Origin: Hirundichthys speculiger | Lineage: Eukaryota; Chordata; Actinopteri; Beloniformes; Exocoetidae | NCBI GenBank assembly: GCA_018398805.1 | Contig: JAGFBZ010002260.1 | Span: forward strand, 186,001-250,000 | Length of the DNA: 64,000 nt | Direction: 5' to 3' | Shown here: positions 35,657 to 45,450 of the stretch, one piece after another | Layout: each line of letters begins with the position of its first letter | Position numbering within the stretch: the first letter of the stretch is position 1 | Position numbers and translations under genes: made by a program | Notes under the pieces: model-generated | Databases searched by the model: none | What the model saw: the letters and a program-made list of their open reading frames with translations, nothing else | What the model was told of the DNA's origin: nothing

Positions 35657-38574
35657 TTACTCGACATCATTTTCTTCATCATCTTCCAACTTTGGCAGCT
35701 CTTTCTCTGGCAGGAGGCCGTAGCTGTTGAGGAAGGTCTCCACATCCGGAGCAAAGAACTCCTCATTTAGGTGTTGCATGCAGGACAGGAAGTTCCCCAG
35801 TAGCTCTCCAGCCTTGTACACCAGCAGCGTGGGTAAATATTCATCCGAGAAACGCTCGGCAGCACCAGATGCAACAGCATCAATCCTGCAGAACTTTACA
35901 GTGGGGTACTCGGTGGCCAGGCAATCGAGGCAGCTGTTGAGCTCCTCACAGCCTTTGATTCCATTCTTGTAGATGTGGACGACCACCACCGTGCTGTGAT
36001 GCTCCTTCTCAATGACTTCTAGGAAGGCTTCTCCACTGTCTAGGTCATGCACGCCTTCAAACCTGGGCCCAAAGCTGAGCTTGTTGTGCATCTCTTCCAT
36101 GCACTGTCTTCTGTATTTCTTCATACATCCCTCATCCTCCTCCTTCAGCAGTTCATACTCTTGGACACTCATCTGAAAAATAATATTATTATGTTAAGAC
36201 GATAGTTTCAGCTCGTGTTTTATATATTACTTTGTTTGCAAAGGTCTGTACTAAAACACAAGTTGCTCTCACTGACATATCCTGTTTTAGGTCATCTATA
36301 GTACTTCACTACAAGTTCACTTAAACACTTTTTTCCCCCAGAATGTACAGTGTCCAAAGATCAAGCCCAAAGAGAGCTTTCTGCTTATCAAAGAAAATGT
36401 GAGCTGTGGCCGGCTTGGCACCATGGGCACTGGGTCATACCTTGCGGTTAAGGTTTGCTCTGGAGTCACCCTTTGACTTATTGGGGGATGACATTTGCCT
36501 CAGCAGTTCTCTTTTAGCAGGAGGCAAGTTTTCCCGATCCATGCTTTCCATCTTGAACCTCCTCCAGTCATTGATAACCCCTTTTGGACCTATGGAGGAA
36601 AAAAATGGGAAAAAAAAACACTTTGTATTTAACTTCTTAGGTTCGGTGACAAGGCTCTTTTCACAGCTATGCTTACGAAGCTTGGTTAAAATAAAGAAAG
36701 AAAAGTAAAAGGAACATGTGTTTATTCCACTAAGGGCCTGATTTACTAAAGGTTTGCGTGCGTAAAAACGTGTGCAAACTTGACATCACCCGCAAACCAA
36801 TGCGCAAGCTGATTTACTAACAGCGTGCAAAGAGGACTGCGCATCTCAAATGAGCAAAATAGCACACGCTGTTCATTTAGCACTTTTGCCCTGATGAATA
36901 AACAATATGGGGCGTACCCGCCAGAAAGCGCAAAATACTGGGAGGGGAAAATGCAAATAGGTTCATTTACCACACGCAATGAGATTTACCAACCCTGAAA
37001 GTAATTGTGGGGATTGTGATTGCGTCTGTATTTAATACGTTCGAAAGGAAGGTGCTAATCTGTCCAGCATTACGCACCGATGGCTGCTGTTATTGTGGCA
37101 AGGAGGCGACATCGCCAAAATCAAAGAATACGCAGAGAGAGAGTCTTTCGGACTCGTGTAAATTTGTTTGCACATGCAAAAGGAGAAATATTTTATTTGA
37201 ATGTTAAATCGAGTATTATTAAGCAAAAGGTTGCCACAGGAGGCACCAGGGTTTCCGTTGTCTGGTAATTGCTGGACTTTGTCTGGTAAAATATGCGGAA
37301 GTCCGGGATTTTATAATCTCTCCGGTCAAAATGTCCGGTGAAAATACTCCTCCCAAGCACAATTTCAGTTGTAATAAAATGGGTTATTTCCACATCATTT
37401 TATGAAAAACGCCTCGGGATTCTCCCAGAGGAGCTGGTGGAAGCGGCCGGGGGATCTGGACCTCTGAAGCTGCTGCCCCGGCGACCCGACTTCGGATAAG
37501 CGGAAGCTAATGGATGGATGGATGGATGGATGGATGGATGGATGGATTTTATGAAAAAACATATACTTTTTTTACGAATGAGTAGTGTGTGAGGACGAGT
37601 CGGCTCCAGCCACAGCTCCACTCATTGATGCCACAGCTGCGCGCAGAGACGCATCTCCGTAATGACAGCGCTCCGCGGTTATGGAGGCTTGAACTTCTCA
37701 ACGGCCACTTAACCACCCGTCTTGTTTGCCGAAGTTTTATTAAAGGCCACTTTTTCTTTAGTTCTTTGTCTTATATCTTGCCACCTTCTTTTAACCTCAT
37801 CTGCCGTTCTTTTTGTCTTACCAACTGCATTTATTCCATCGCACATTTTCTCCCATATTGCGTTTCTTTTGGTAATGTTTAAATTTCTTTGCTTTAGTTC
37901 ATGAATGTGTTTATTTGCCTCTTCCACTAATATCTCTAACTCCAACTCGTCAAATTTCATTTTGCGCTTGCGTCTATCCTGCTTTCCATCCAGACTCTCC
38001 ATGGCGCAAACTGTAAGACACGCAACACCTCATTTAAATACTGCGGTTTGCACCCGTTATCAATTGCGCGAGCATTCTTAGTTGATCACCCGCAAAACAC
38101 ACAACAACAGCACGCGCAAACTTTTTCAGTGCACACGCAATTTAGTACTCTTTATTTAGGATCTTAGTAAATCAGGCCCTAAGAGTATTAACAGGTAAAC
38201 TAAAGTTGAAGTAAACTGGACAGTGGTGGATAACGTGTCGTCTTCTGATATGGGGATTATCTTAACCTTCTAATTAATCTAATTAATCATTGTTGTGCAA
38301 TGAACAGGAGATTGGAGTCTCTTAAACGGCTCTTTGCTCTACTTTGGTCTTCCTATTTGTTTAAAGTGACTTTCTTTGGAAACTGTCTCCATGAAAGGAT
38401 CATGTTGCAAAGCGGTTTCTTTAAAGCTAATAGCTGAACTGTGCGTCTACAAAAAAGGAATCACCTGATTTTTTTTTTTTTTTTACAAAAAGGCAGTTAT
38501 ACTGCGAGATAAATGAGAATCTGCTCACCTGTGTGGGTCGCGTTCTCCTCCAGCTCAATTACTTTCTCAGTCAT
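35657..38574 (-). CDS. pdc: Phosducin
   Basis: Phosducin binds G-beta-gamma of transducin in photoreceptors and controls G-protein cycling and light adaptation. There are three coding exons: 38574-38529, 36589-36441 and 36172-35657, joining in phase to 236 aa (human 246). Exon 1 starts [16 protein letters not shown]. Exon 2 gives [16 protein letters not shown], the conserved N-terminal G-beta-gamma-binding helix. Exon 3 starts [15 protein letters not shown]. Ser67 in RKMS keeps the PKA site that in mammals is Ser73. Exon 3 holds [11 protein letters not shown] and the thioredoxin-like domain ([35 protein letters not shown]), then SYGLLPEKE and an acidic tail. AATAAA on minus near 35575 could end the mRNA. 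A minus-strand GTAAGA donor just below 39498 may mark a 5' UTR exon. The gene looks intact. Intron 1 is enlarged by a Harbinger element. Confidence 0.96.
37080..37265 (+). pseudogene. Harbinger transposase N-terminal fragment
   Basis: The frame starting at 37080 reads [20 protein letters not shown], the basic start typical of PIF/Harbinger (HARBI1-like) transposases. It ends after 62 residues with no DDE domain beyond it. The cut-off near 37200-37265 marks the internal deletion of the element. Confidence 0.6.
37410..37545 (+). mobile_element. RTE/Rex-type LINE 3' tail with target duplication
   Basis: A GC-rich 3' tail containing GATAAGCGGAAGCTAATGGA passes into (GGAT)n. It is flanked by the direct repeat ATTTTATGAAAAA (37397-37409 and 37546-37558), which identifies a target-primed insertion. 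It interrupts the Harbinger element, so it is younger. Confidence 0.8.
37709..38002 (-). CDS. Harbinger-encoded Myb/SANT-like protein, 97 aa
   Basis: Harbinger elements carry a second gene for a Myb/SANT-like DNA-binding partner of the transposase. This frame starts [20 protein letters not shown] and contains [18 protein letters not shown], then [20 protein letters not shown], then [17 protein letters not shown]. That is the tri-helical SANT pattern with Trp at helix 2 and the RRW motif in helix 3. The DNA-binding domain is complete, but the C-terminal interaction region is short or missing. The frame is open on the strand opposite to the transposase fragment. It could be a fragment of a longer spliced gene. 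Confidence 0.65.
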   Translation of the reverse strand: MESLDGKQDRRKRKMKFDELELEILVEEANKHIHELKQRNLNITKRNAIWEKMCDGINAVGKTKRTADEVKRRWQDIRQRTKEKVAFNKTSANKTGG

Positions 38575-39599
38575 TTTTGTGGTCTCTTACCTGTGTGATA
38601 AAGAAAACTGAAAGTCAAATGCAACAATGTTATTTAAACTATGCATGGGCAACCTGAGCAGGTGTGTTCAGGTTACCTCCGCATGTTAATGTTTTATTTA
38701 ACAGTAACTTTGGCTGCCTTTGTTCTCTGTCATATAATATTGCACAGCAACAGATGTAACATGTTTGCACTGTGGCAAAGCTATTGGAAACCAAGTGAGT
38801 CCCATGATAACTAATTAAATTAATGCAGTGTAAGAGGATTACTTAACAGCAATGGAGCTCTTTTGCTTGTTGGCAGTCTTTAAAACTACTGTTTATACAC
38901 TGCACATGCAGGTATATATCTGTGTCCTTTTGCATCATACTTTGGACTTCACACTGCTGTGTTATTTCTGTGGTGTCCCTGTTGCAACCGGTCAATAGTG
39001 TGACGTATATGGAGCCAATATCTGATTGGATTAAGTAGGCTATTCCCAGTAGTCCTCCCCTCCTGCCTGTAGTCACGATGCTGATCTGGTCTAATGATCT
39101 TTGTGGCTTTCATCTAGCTCCTAATTTAAGGGAAAGATTTCCCATGATCTGTTGCAACAGTATCAAATAAACATGCATAAACACCTCAGTTTGATGTCAT
39201 CTAGAGTTCAATTACAAAATCTTGTGAGCAGCTGCCTCACAGCAAACCCTAGACTGACTATCAGCACAAAACGATGGAAAGTCTTCACAATGCAAGATAG
39301 AAACTAAAGCTGACTATTTATACTTAACAGCATACCTGAAATGGCAATATTTACACAAGAATAATCACAGAGGCCCTTAAACATCAGGTCTGGATGTACA
39401 TAAGTATCTATAGAATAAAAACTTGCCTCCTGCTTTTACATGTCTGTTCAAGTTCTAACTGATCCCACAACAAAAATTAAACTAGATTTTTCTTACCTTC
39501 CGAAGTCACAATAAAGTCTTGTTTTGTGTCAGGTGCTAACCATGCACTGGTGCACTCTCGATCGCTTCAATGAGCTATCTGTTGCTGGACGTGTGTGTT

Positions 39600-41956
39600 T
39601 TTTCTGTGCATGCGTGTGCCCTTTCCAGCCAATGAGCTGGGTCTCATGGAGATTTCTAAAAAAAAAAAAAAAAAAGACCCAATAGACCAAACAGAAATAG
39701 AGCACAGATCCTAAGAGGATTATTCAGTTCAGGAATAAGAAGCCTCTAATAGATAAAGGTCCATCCACACATAATGACAAGAGAGAATGAGAGGGAAAGA
39801 ACTGCACAGTACTTTTTTTCAAAACTTTGTGAGGGTTGCTTTTTTGTTTTTTTCTGACAGTAAATTTAATGCATTATTATATCTTCTTCCAGCAGTTTAT
39901 GTGAGACTTTCTCAGTCAAGAACTAGATGGTTTTCAGTTTTAAACAGCACATTGAGGGTTAACTCAAGCAAGAGCGCCATATCCCCGAGATGAACTTTCA
40001 AATAAAGTGATCTTGTCTGGAATTCAAAGTTCTTCCAGGCATAAAGCTTCACACGAAACAAACACATGATGGGAATCTTTCAAAACACAAAACACCGCTA
40101 GCTACGGGTGGGTAATATCAAGGGACGCTCAGTCATGTGGTTCATGATTATTTTCAACACAACAAGCCCAGTGTATACTCTTCAAACACCCTTGACCAAG
40201 AGGTTCTTTTAAAATTGAATTTCAACTGTTTTTAGAGGCTGGAGTCTTTTCTTTTTTTTTTAGGTTTACAAACTTTTAAAAATATTCCTGCAAGAAAAAA
40301 CAAGCTTTTTAACAGACAGTGATAGAAAACAGACGCATCTACAGATTTCCTTGTAATTTTACCATCCCATCTGTGAAAAAAATTGAAGAAACAACTCAGA
40401 AAAAACATAACTATTGAACGGTTTTCAAGTTATGCTGTTCAAGGTATGAAATAACTAAAGCATCAGCACTGTTCAAGTCGGTATTCATACATGTATTTGT
40501 TTTTAAGAGTGTCTCTTTATTGTTTAAGAGTCTATACCAGCACAAGCCACAGCTCAAACAGCAGTTATTACACAATAATACACACACAATACAGGCAAAT
40601 CTTATAATCACTTGTGTATATAAAGTGCAGAAATGTCAGTAAGCACACAGTCCAAGACTCTAAAGCTGCATATGTCAGAATAACTAATCATCACATTTAT
40701 CAAAGAACAAACTAGGATAATAAATATCAAAAATGACATTTGTTTTCGGATTTGCTTTTACTCAAAGTGGTCTAAAACTCTTTTGTGGTCATTAAAGTAA
40801 TGTTAGATCCCATGTTCCCAATATTTTATAGCAACAATTATAATTCTGATTCAATTTTAACCATGAAATCTTATTTATTAAATCTAATTGAGTAAAAATT
40901 ACTTTCCCTCTGAAATGAAGTGATTTAGAAATACGAAGGACAGAAAAAGAAAATATTGAAATGACATTTGTACGTGTTATATGACAATGCAGCCACTTTC
41001 CACTGCTGCGTCTTTGAGATTAAGCAGATAGCAGCTTATTGTTCTCATGATCCACCTAAACACCTCCCCATCTTACATTCTTTCTGCATAAATGTCTGTG
41101 AATGTCGTTTAACCCTTTAACAAGTGACTGTCAGCTATGTCAGTGACTGACACTTTCAGCTGTGACAGTGTGGCTGAATTCCCTCACTAAAAGTCATCTG
41201 GTATGTTTCCAGAAGTTGCACTGTGAGAAAAAGCCTCTGTCACCCTTGCTGAGACTCTTTGTCTCTGCCTGCATGCCTCAATGAGAGCGTTCCCTTGCAC
41301 GTTTGGTAAATCACTGCCCTTCAAATTAGAAGAGTAAATGCTCTTCACACCCACACATTTCCTGGGATAGGCCATGCAAGAGTGCTTGACTTCTTTACTT
41401 CCTTTATGTGTCTGTGCCCTGTAATTTATTGGCTTAAAGGATTACTGGCCTCTTTTTTTAAGCACCCTGAGAATGTATATCACCTGAGCTTTCATTACAT
41501 CACACGCATGGGTTGCTTAAAATGGAATTCATGAATTGACACATTTATAAACTTCAATCATTGTGATTAAGTGATTGTTGGACACACAAAGGCATTTTCA
41601 TTCATTTTTCTAAAGTACAGCTGTTGACAGTGTTGCCATGTGCACAAAGTAGAGGAATAATTTACAGTCAGATCCTTTGATCTCTTATATGATGAAAAAA
41701 AATTCTGTGTTGCTATAGAAGATTTTGGCCCAGAGAATAAGGAAACAAGTCCAAGTAGAGGAAACTTTCTTCAGAATCTAACTCTTTTGGGAAACAGTTA
41801 CACTTGCATCTCAGTATGTGCAGATGATTGTCTATCAGTGTACAATGGACATTCAGAGTCTCTGTGTCACATGGTCACTGATGATTGGATCTCTTATCTT
41901 GGTTGATTTAAAGGGCAAGACCAAGTAAGCTTGCCTATATCTTCTTAAAACACTAG
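39600..41956. other. PDC upstream region, no gene seen
   Basis: AT-rich sequence with no recognised exon. A GGATTA (39715-39720), a motif bound by the photoreceptor factor CRX, is present but could be chance. A poly-A run lies at 39659-39675. Confidence 0.35.
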
Positions 41957-42066
41957 GGCCCCGATCGTACACTTCCCCTTACCCGTTACCACAAGCCTCT
42001 ACCCTCAAATTGTTTGTATAGGAACCTCCGCTAACCGCTAATGCCATCTTCCGCTTACTATAGCCG
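41957..42066 (+). repeat. Left copy of a repeat flanking the 42-49 kb complex
   Basis: It begins CCCCGATCGTACACTTCCCC and ends near CTATAGCCGCC. A related copy in the same orientation lies at 48752-48953, on the far side of the Harbinger complex. The copy here is shorter; the other has about 95 extra bases in the middle. Confidence 0.7.
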
Positions 42067-43150
42067 CCTCCGAGATGCAAGCCCATGCCGGCGAGCATTT
42101 CTCATATCCAAGTGGGCTAATCCAGGCTGTTTTACACACTTCACACAACCTGGGTCTGAAAAGTAGGCCTGAATGTGTCGACCAGAAGGGACAGATGTTT
42201 GAAGCGTTCATGGACAGGAAGATTAAACCGATCAAACCTGAATTCAAGTTGCGACAGAAACTTATATCAGGAGAGATGAAAACACGGAACTGGCTGGCTT
42301 CAAATACAGCTAAACGCTGGTTTGAACGTTTCTGTCCGTTAATGCTTAAAACAACTGCAGCCTACTGTCTGATTGGGAGTTATAATACTTCATATAACAG
42401 GATGTGTAAGAATGGTTGGAGATTGTAAATCGTTTACCGGCACAGACCAGTTTCAACATTTGGCCAGTAATAGGCTAGCCCACTAATAGATCATGCTGAA
42501 CTATAGGCAATTATATTATAGGGCTACATGTAGGTCATCTTGGAGCTATAGCAGAGGGAGAGGTCATAGGCTATATAAAATTGTAATAACAATGGGCTAC
42601 ATATTGATCCCCACAGAGCGAGAATGCGTGGCCAAACTGCGCCTCTCCCATCAGGCAGTGACTGAACTGTCACCTGCTTGCCGATGATCTGAACTCCACG
42701 GCCACCTGTCCACATGCATTCCCAGTTGCTGTCATAGTAACAGTGGCCCTTTATTTCTACGCCAGTGCGTCGTCCCAGCTGTGCCTTGACTCTATTGGAG
42801 GCATCACTCGATCTGCCATAAGCGCGGGAATAACTGCTGTCACTGCCAGCATTGTCCGCCATGACAGTATGTACATCACTGGCATCCCTGTGATGCTGGA
42901 GGGTCAGAGCAGGGTCGCCTAGGGTTTTTGGTGCAGTTGATTGCGCACATGTTCTTATCTGGGCTCCAGCTTTGAACAGTGGTGCATATATATATAAATT
43001 AAAAAAAAAATTCTGCTACAAGATTGAATTGCATACATACATTAGTTGGTTATGCCAGATGATGGCACTGACCATGAATGTAAGTGCAGACTAAAAAAAA
43101 AACCAACAACACAGTTGTACTAAGTTCATTTTGTCTTCACTTATCAATTG

Positions 43151-43461
43151 GTTAAACTGTTCTTTTATCACAGACAATAACGTTTTAGGTTGTTTATTTA
43201 CCTTTCTGACATGTTTCGGCATGTACTTCTGCCTTCATCAGAGTGGAGTGGCCTTCCTGGAGGAGTGAATGGTCAACAGAGGGCGTGACTCACCTGTCAA
43301 ATCTGACAGGTGAGTCACGCCTTCATCCATCAGCTGATAAATGACGCGTCACAACAACACCGGTGACACTCTGATGAAGGAGGAAGTACATGCCGAAACA
43401 TGTCAGAAAGGTAAATAAACAACCTAAAACGTTATTGTCTGTGATAAAAGAAAAGTTTAAC
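43151..43461. mobile_element. Foldback element with nested palindrome (possible Penelope-like LTR pair)
   Basis: Outer arms of about 95 bp (43151-43245 and 43367-43461) are inverted copies with few mismatches. The 121-bp centre contains a perfect 18-bp hairpin (43282-43299 with 43304-43321, four-base loop AATC). Each arm carries CTGATGA and CCGAAAC in hammerhead-like order. Penelope-like retroelements are known to have paired, sometimes inverted, LTR-like ends with hammerhead ribozymes, which suggests this origin. No Penelope reverse transcriptase is present. Confidence 0.6.
43208..43241 (-). ncRNA. Hammerhead-ribozyme-like core
   Basis: On the minus strand, CTGATGA (43241-43235) is followed by one extra A. 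A 4-bp stem GGCA/TGCC with loop GAAGTACA comes next, then GAAA (43217-43214), then CATGTC. That leaves a two-pair stem III and a GTC cleavage triplet, with cleavage expected after 43208. The bulged A and the weak stem I are deviations, and a stem III this short would favour a dimeric form. The inverted arm has the related core at 43371-43404 on plus with a weaker stem II. Activity is not shown. Confidence 0.35.
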
Positions 43462-44099
43462 TAAAAAAACAACACAGTTGTGAACCACATGTGAACCACT
43501 ATGTGAACCACAAGGAAACCGATTCCATCAATGTTCAGGTGATTTGCGATGCATGGGGTCACATCATGAACGTATACACATATCATCCTGGAATATCCTG
43601 GAAGTGGCCATGAAACCTATATAATGGAGCAGTCTGTCATCCCAGCTATATAAGTGCAGTCCATTTACCATTTATTTACCAGCAGTCTCCCCCTCTGGAT
43701 GGGTGGCTGTTGGGTGACAATGGCTATCCATTGACGACGTGGTGCATGGTGCCATACATGGGGGGCCACTTGTGTGCGCCAGTGTGCCTTAAACAGAAGA
43801 CCCTTACGTGCACCACGAGTTGTCATTGAGCGCACATTTGGCATGCTCAAGATGAGGTTCCGCTGCTTGGACAAGTCAGGTAGGGTTGCCCGTTTTGTGG
43901 TGGCATGTTTTGTTCTGCACAACATTGCCCTGCGTCATAGGATGGACATGGAGCAGCCTTTGTAAATGCATGTATATGGACTCTTAATGCTGGCATGTAT
44001 TTGGCAGCCTATTTTCTATATTCAGATTTTGTTTTCTCCATTTCAGATGGGAGAGGGAGAGAGCCATCCATGGCAAAATGTTTTTTGTTTTTCACAGAA

Positions 44100-45182
44100 G
44101 AAAGGCATGCTTGATTGCATGCTCACCGCCCAGCTCACCGTGCCTGCCTCCACCTGTCAGTGGATTACCAGCTTCCTGACTGACAGGCAGCAGCAGGTGA
44201 GGCTGGGGGGCATCACGTCGAGCATCCGGACCATCAGCACTGGCGCCCCACAGGGGTGCGTCCTCTCCCCGCTGCTCTTCTCCCTCTACACAAATGACTG
44301 CACCTCAGGGGACCCTTCTGTGAAACTCTTGAAGTTTGCGGACGACACCACTGTCATTGGTCTGATCCGGGACGGTGACGAGTCTGCTTACAGACGGGAG
44401 GTGGAACAGCTTGTCCACTGGTGTAGTCAGAACCACCTGGAGCTTAACCCGCTCAAGACTGTGGAGATGACAGTGGACTTTAGCAGAAGCCCCCCGACCA
44501 TCCTCAACAACACAGAGTCTACTGTGGATAACTTCAGGTTCCTGGGATCCACTCTCTCTCGGGACCTGAAGTGGACTTCCCACATAGACACTGTCCAGAA
44601 GAAGGCCCAGCAGAGGTTGTACTTCCTGCGACAGCTCAGGAAGTTTAACCTGCCACAGGAGCTGCTGACCATCTTTTACACTGCAATCATACAGTCTGTC
44701 CTCTGCTCCTCTATCACTGTCTGGTTTGGATCAGCCACTAAGAGGGACCGGGCCAGAACTGCAACGGACAATCAGGTTTGCAGAGAGGACCATCGGTGCT
44801 GACCTTCCCTCCATCCAGGACTTGTACCAGTCCAGGGTCAGGAAACGGGCAGCTAACATCTCTGCAGACCCCTCACATCCCGGACACGGACTGTTCAAGC
44901 TCCTCCCCTCTGGTAGGCGTTACAGAGCACTGTTCGCCAAAACCAGCCGACACAGTTACAGTTTCTTTCCCCAGGCTGTCGCTCTGATGAACTCTTAACA
45001 GTCACAGAGTGTCAGAAGAACCACAAAAAAATTGCACAACATGCTAGCTTGTATATATTGTGCTAGTAATTTGTTATATTTTTATTTTATTCTAATTGTA
45101 CAAAGAGAGCTTAGTGACCGGAGTCAAATTCCTTGTTTGTGTGCACAAACTTGGCCAATAAAGCTGATTCTGATTCTGATTT
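44100..45182 (+). mobile_element. 5'-truncated CR1/jockey-like LINE, reverse transcriptase C-half
   Basis: The frame from about 44106 to 44802 has WITSFLTDRQQQVRLGG, TGAPQGCVLSPLLFSLYTND and the catalytic FADDTTVIGLI. It continues with WCSQNHLELNPLKTVEMTVDF, FLGSTLSRDLKWTSHID and IIQSVLCSSITVWFGSATKRD. A frameshift near 44770-44800 moves the C-terminus to the next frame (TIRFAERTIGADLPSIQDLY to 44998). The 3' end has AATAAAGC followed by TGATTC repeats at about 45161-45182. It is 5' truncated and dead, but the catalytic FADD box is intact. It separates the Harbinger transposase from the Myb gene. Confidence 0.88.
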
Positions 45183-45450
45183 TTATTAGAACAGAAACAA
45201 CACTGCTGTGTAATATTACAAATTATAGAAACAATATAATAGCCCTATATGGCTCCGCTATAGCCTACAGCTCCGGGTTGATGGCATCTTGGAGCTGGAG
45301 GCCCACAGCGGATGAAGGGGTCCTATATGGGACTAAAAATAAACAATTTGTGGGTAAACAAAAAAAGTCCACGGCAGGCTTTGAATAAGAAATAAAAAAA
45401 TAAAATGGTGAACAGCTTGTACATGAGGTGAACAGGAAGACTCGAAACAG

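Larger units (their letters stand above)
36734..38179. mobile_element. Harbinger-type DNA transposon in PDC intron 1
   Basis: The terminal inverted repeat GGGCCTGATTTACTAA is perfect at both ends, and each end is flanked by TAA (36731-36733 and 38180-38182), the usual Harbinger target duplication. Inside are a minus-strand Myb/SANT-like frame, a short plus-strand transposase N-terminus and a younger LINE tail. It is internally deleted, since no catalytic transposase region was found. Confidence 0.9.
42600..43965 (+). pseudogene. Harbinger (HARBI1-like) transposase pseudogene
   Basis: Plus-strand fragments spell a PIF/Harbinger transposase in order. An N-terminal helix-turn-helix region at about 42640-42890 includes VIVTVALYFYASASSQ and GGITRSAISAGITAVT. 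VICDAWGHIMNVYTYHPG near 43537 corresponds to the first catalytic block. LLGDNGYPLTTWCMVPYMGG near 43708 carries the second catalytic Asp context. VIERTFGMLKMRFRCLDKSG near 43819 is the third block with its Glu, followed by FVVACFVLHNIALRH. Frameshifts and stops separate these, and a 311-bp foldback lies inside at 43151-43461. It is not functional. Its partner Myb/SANT gene lies on the minus strand at 45451-47469. Confidence 0.75.

Noticed and set aside
42075..42428. 117-aa open frame at the left of the Harbinger complex
   Set aside because: No domain was recognised. It lies before the transposase-like fragments and overlaps the flanking repeat edge, so coding is unsupported.
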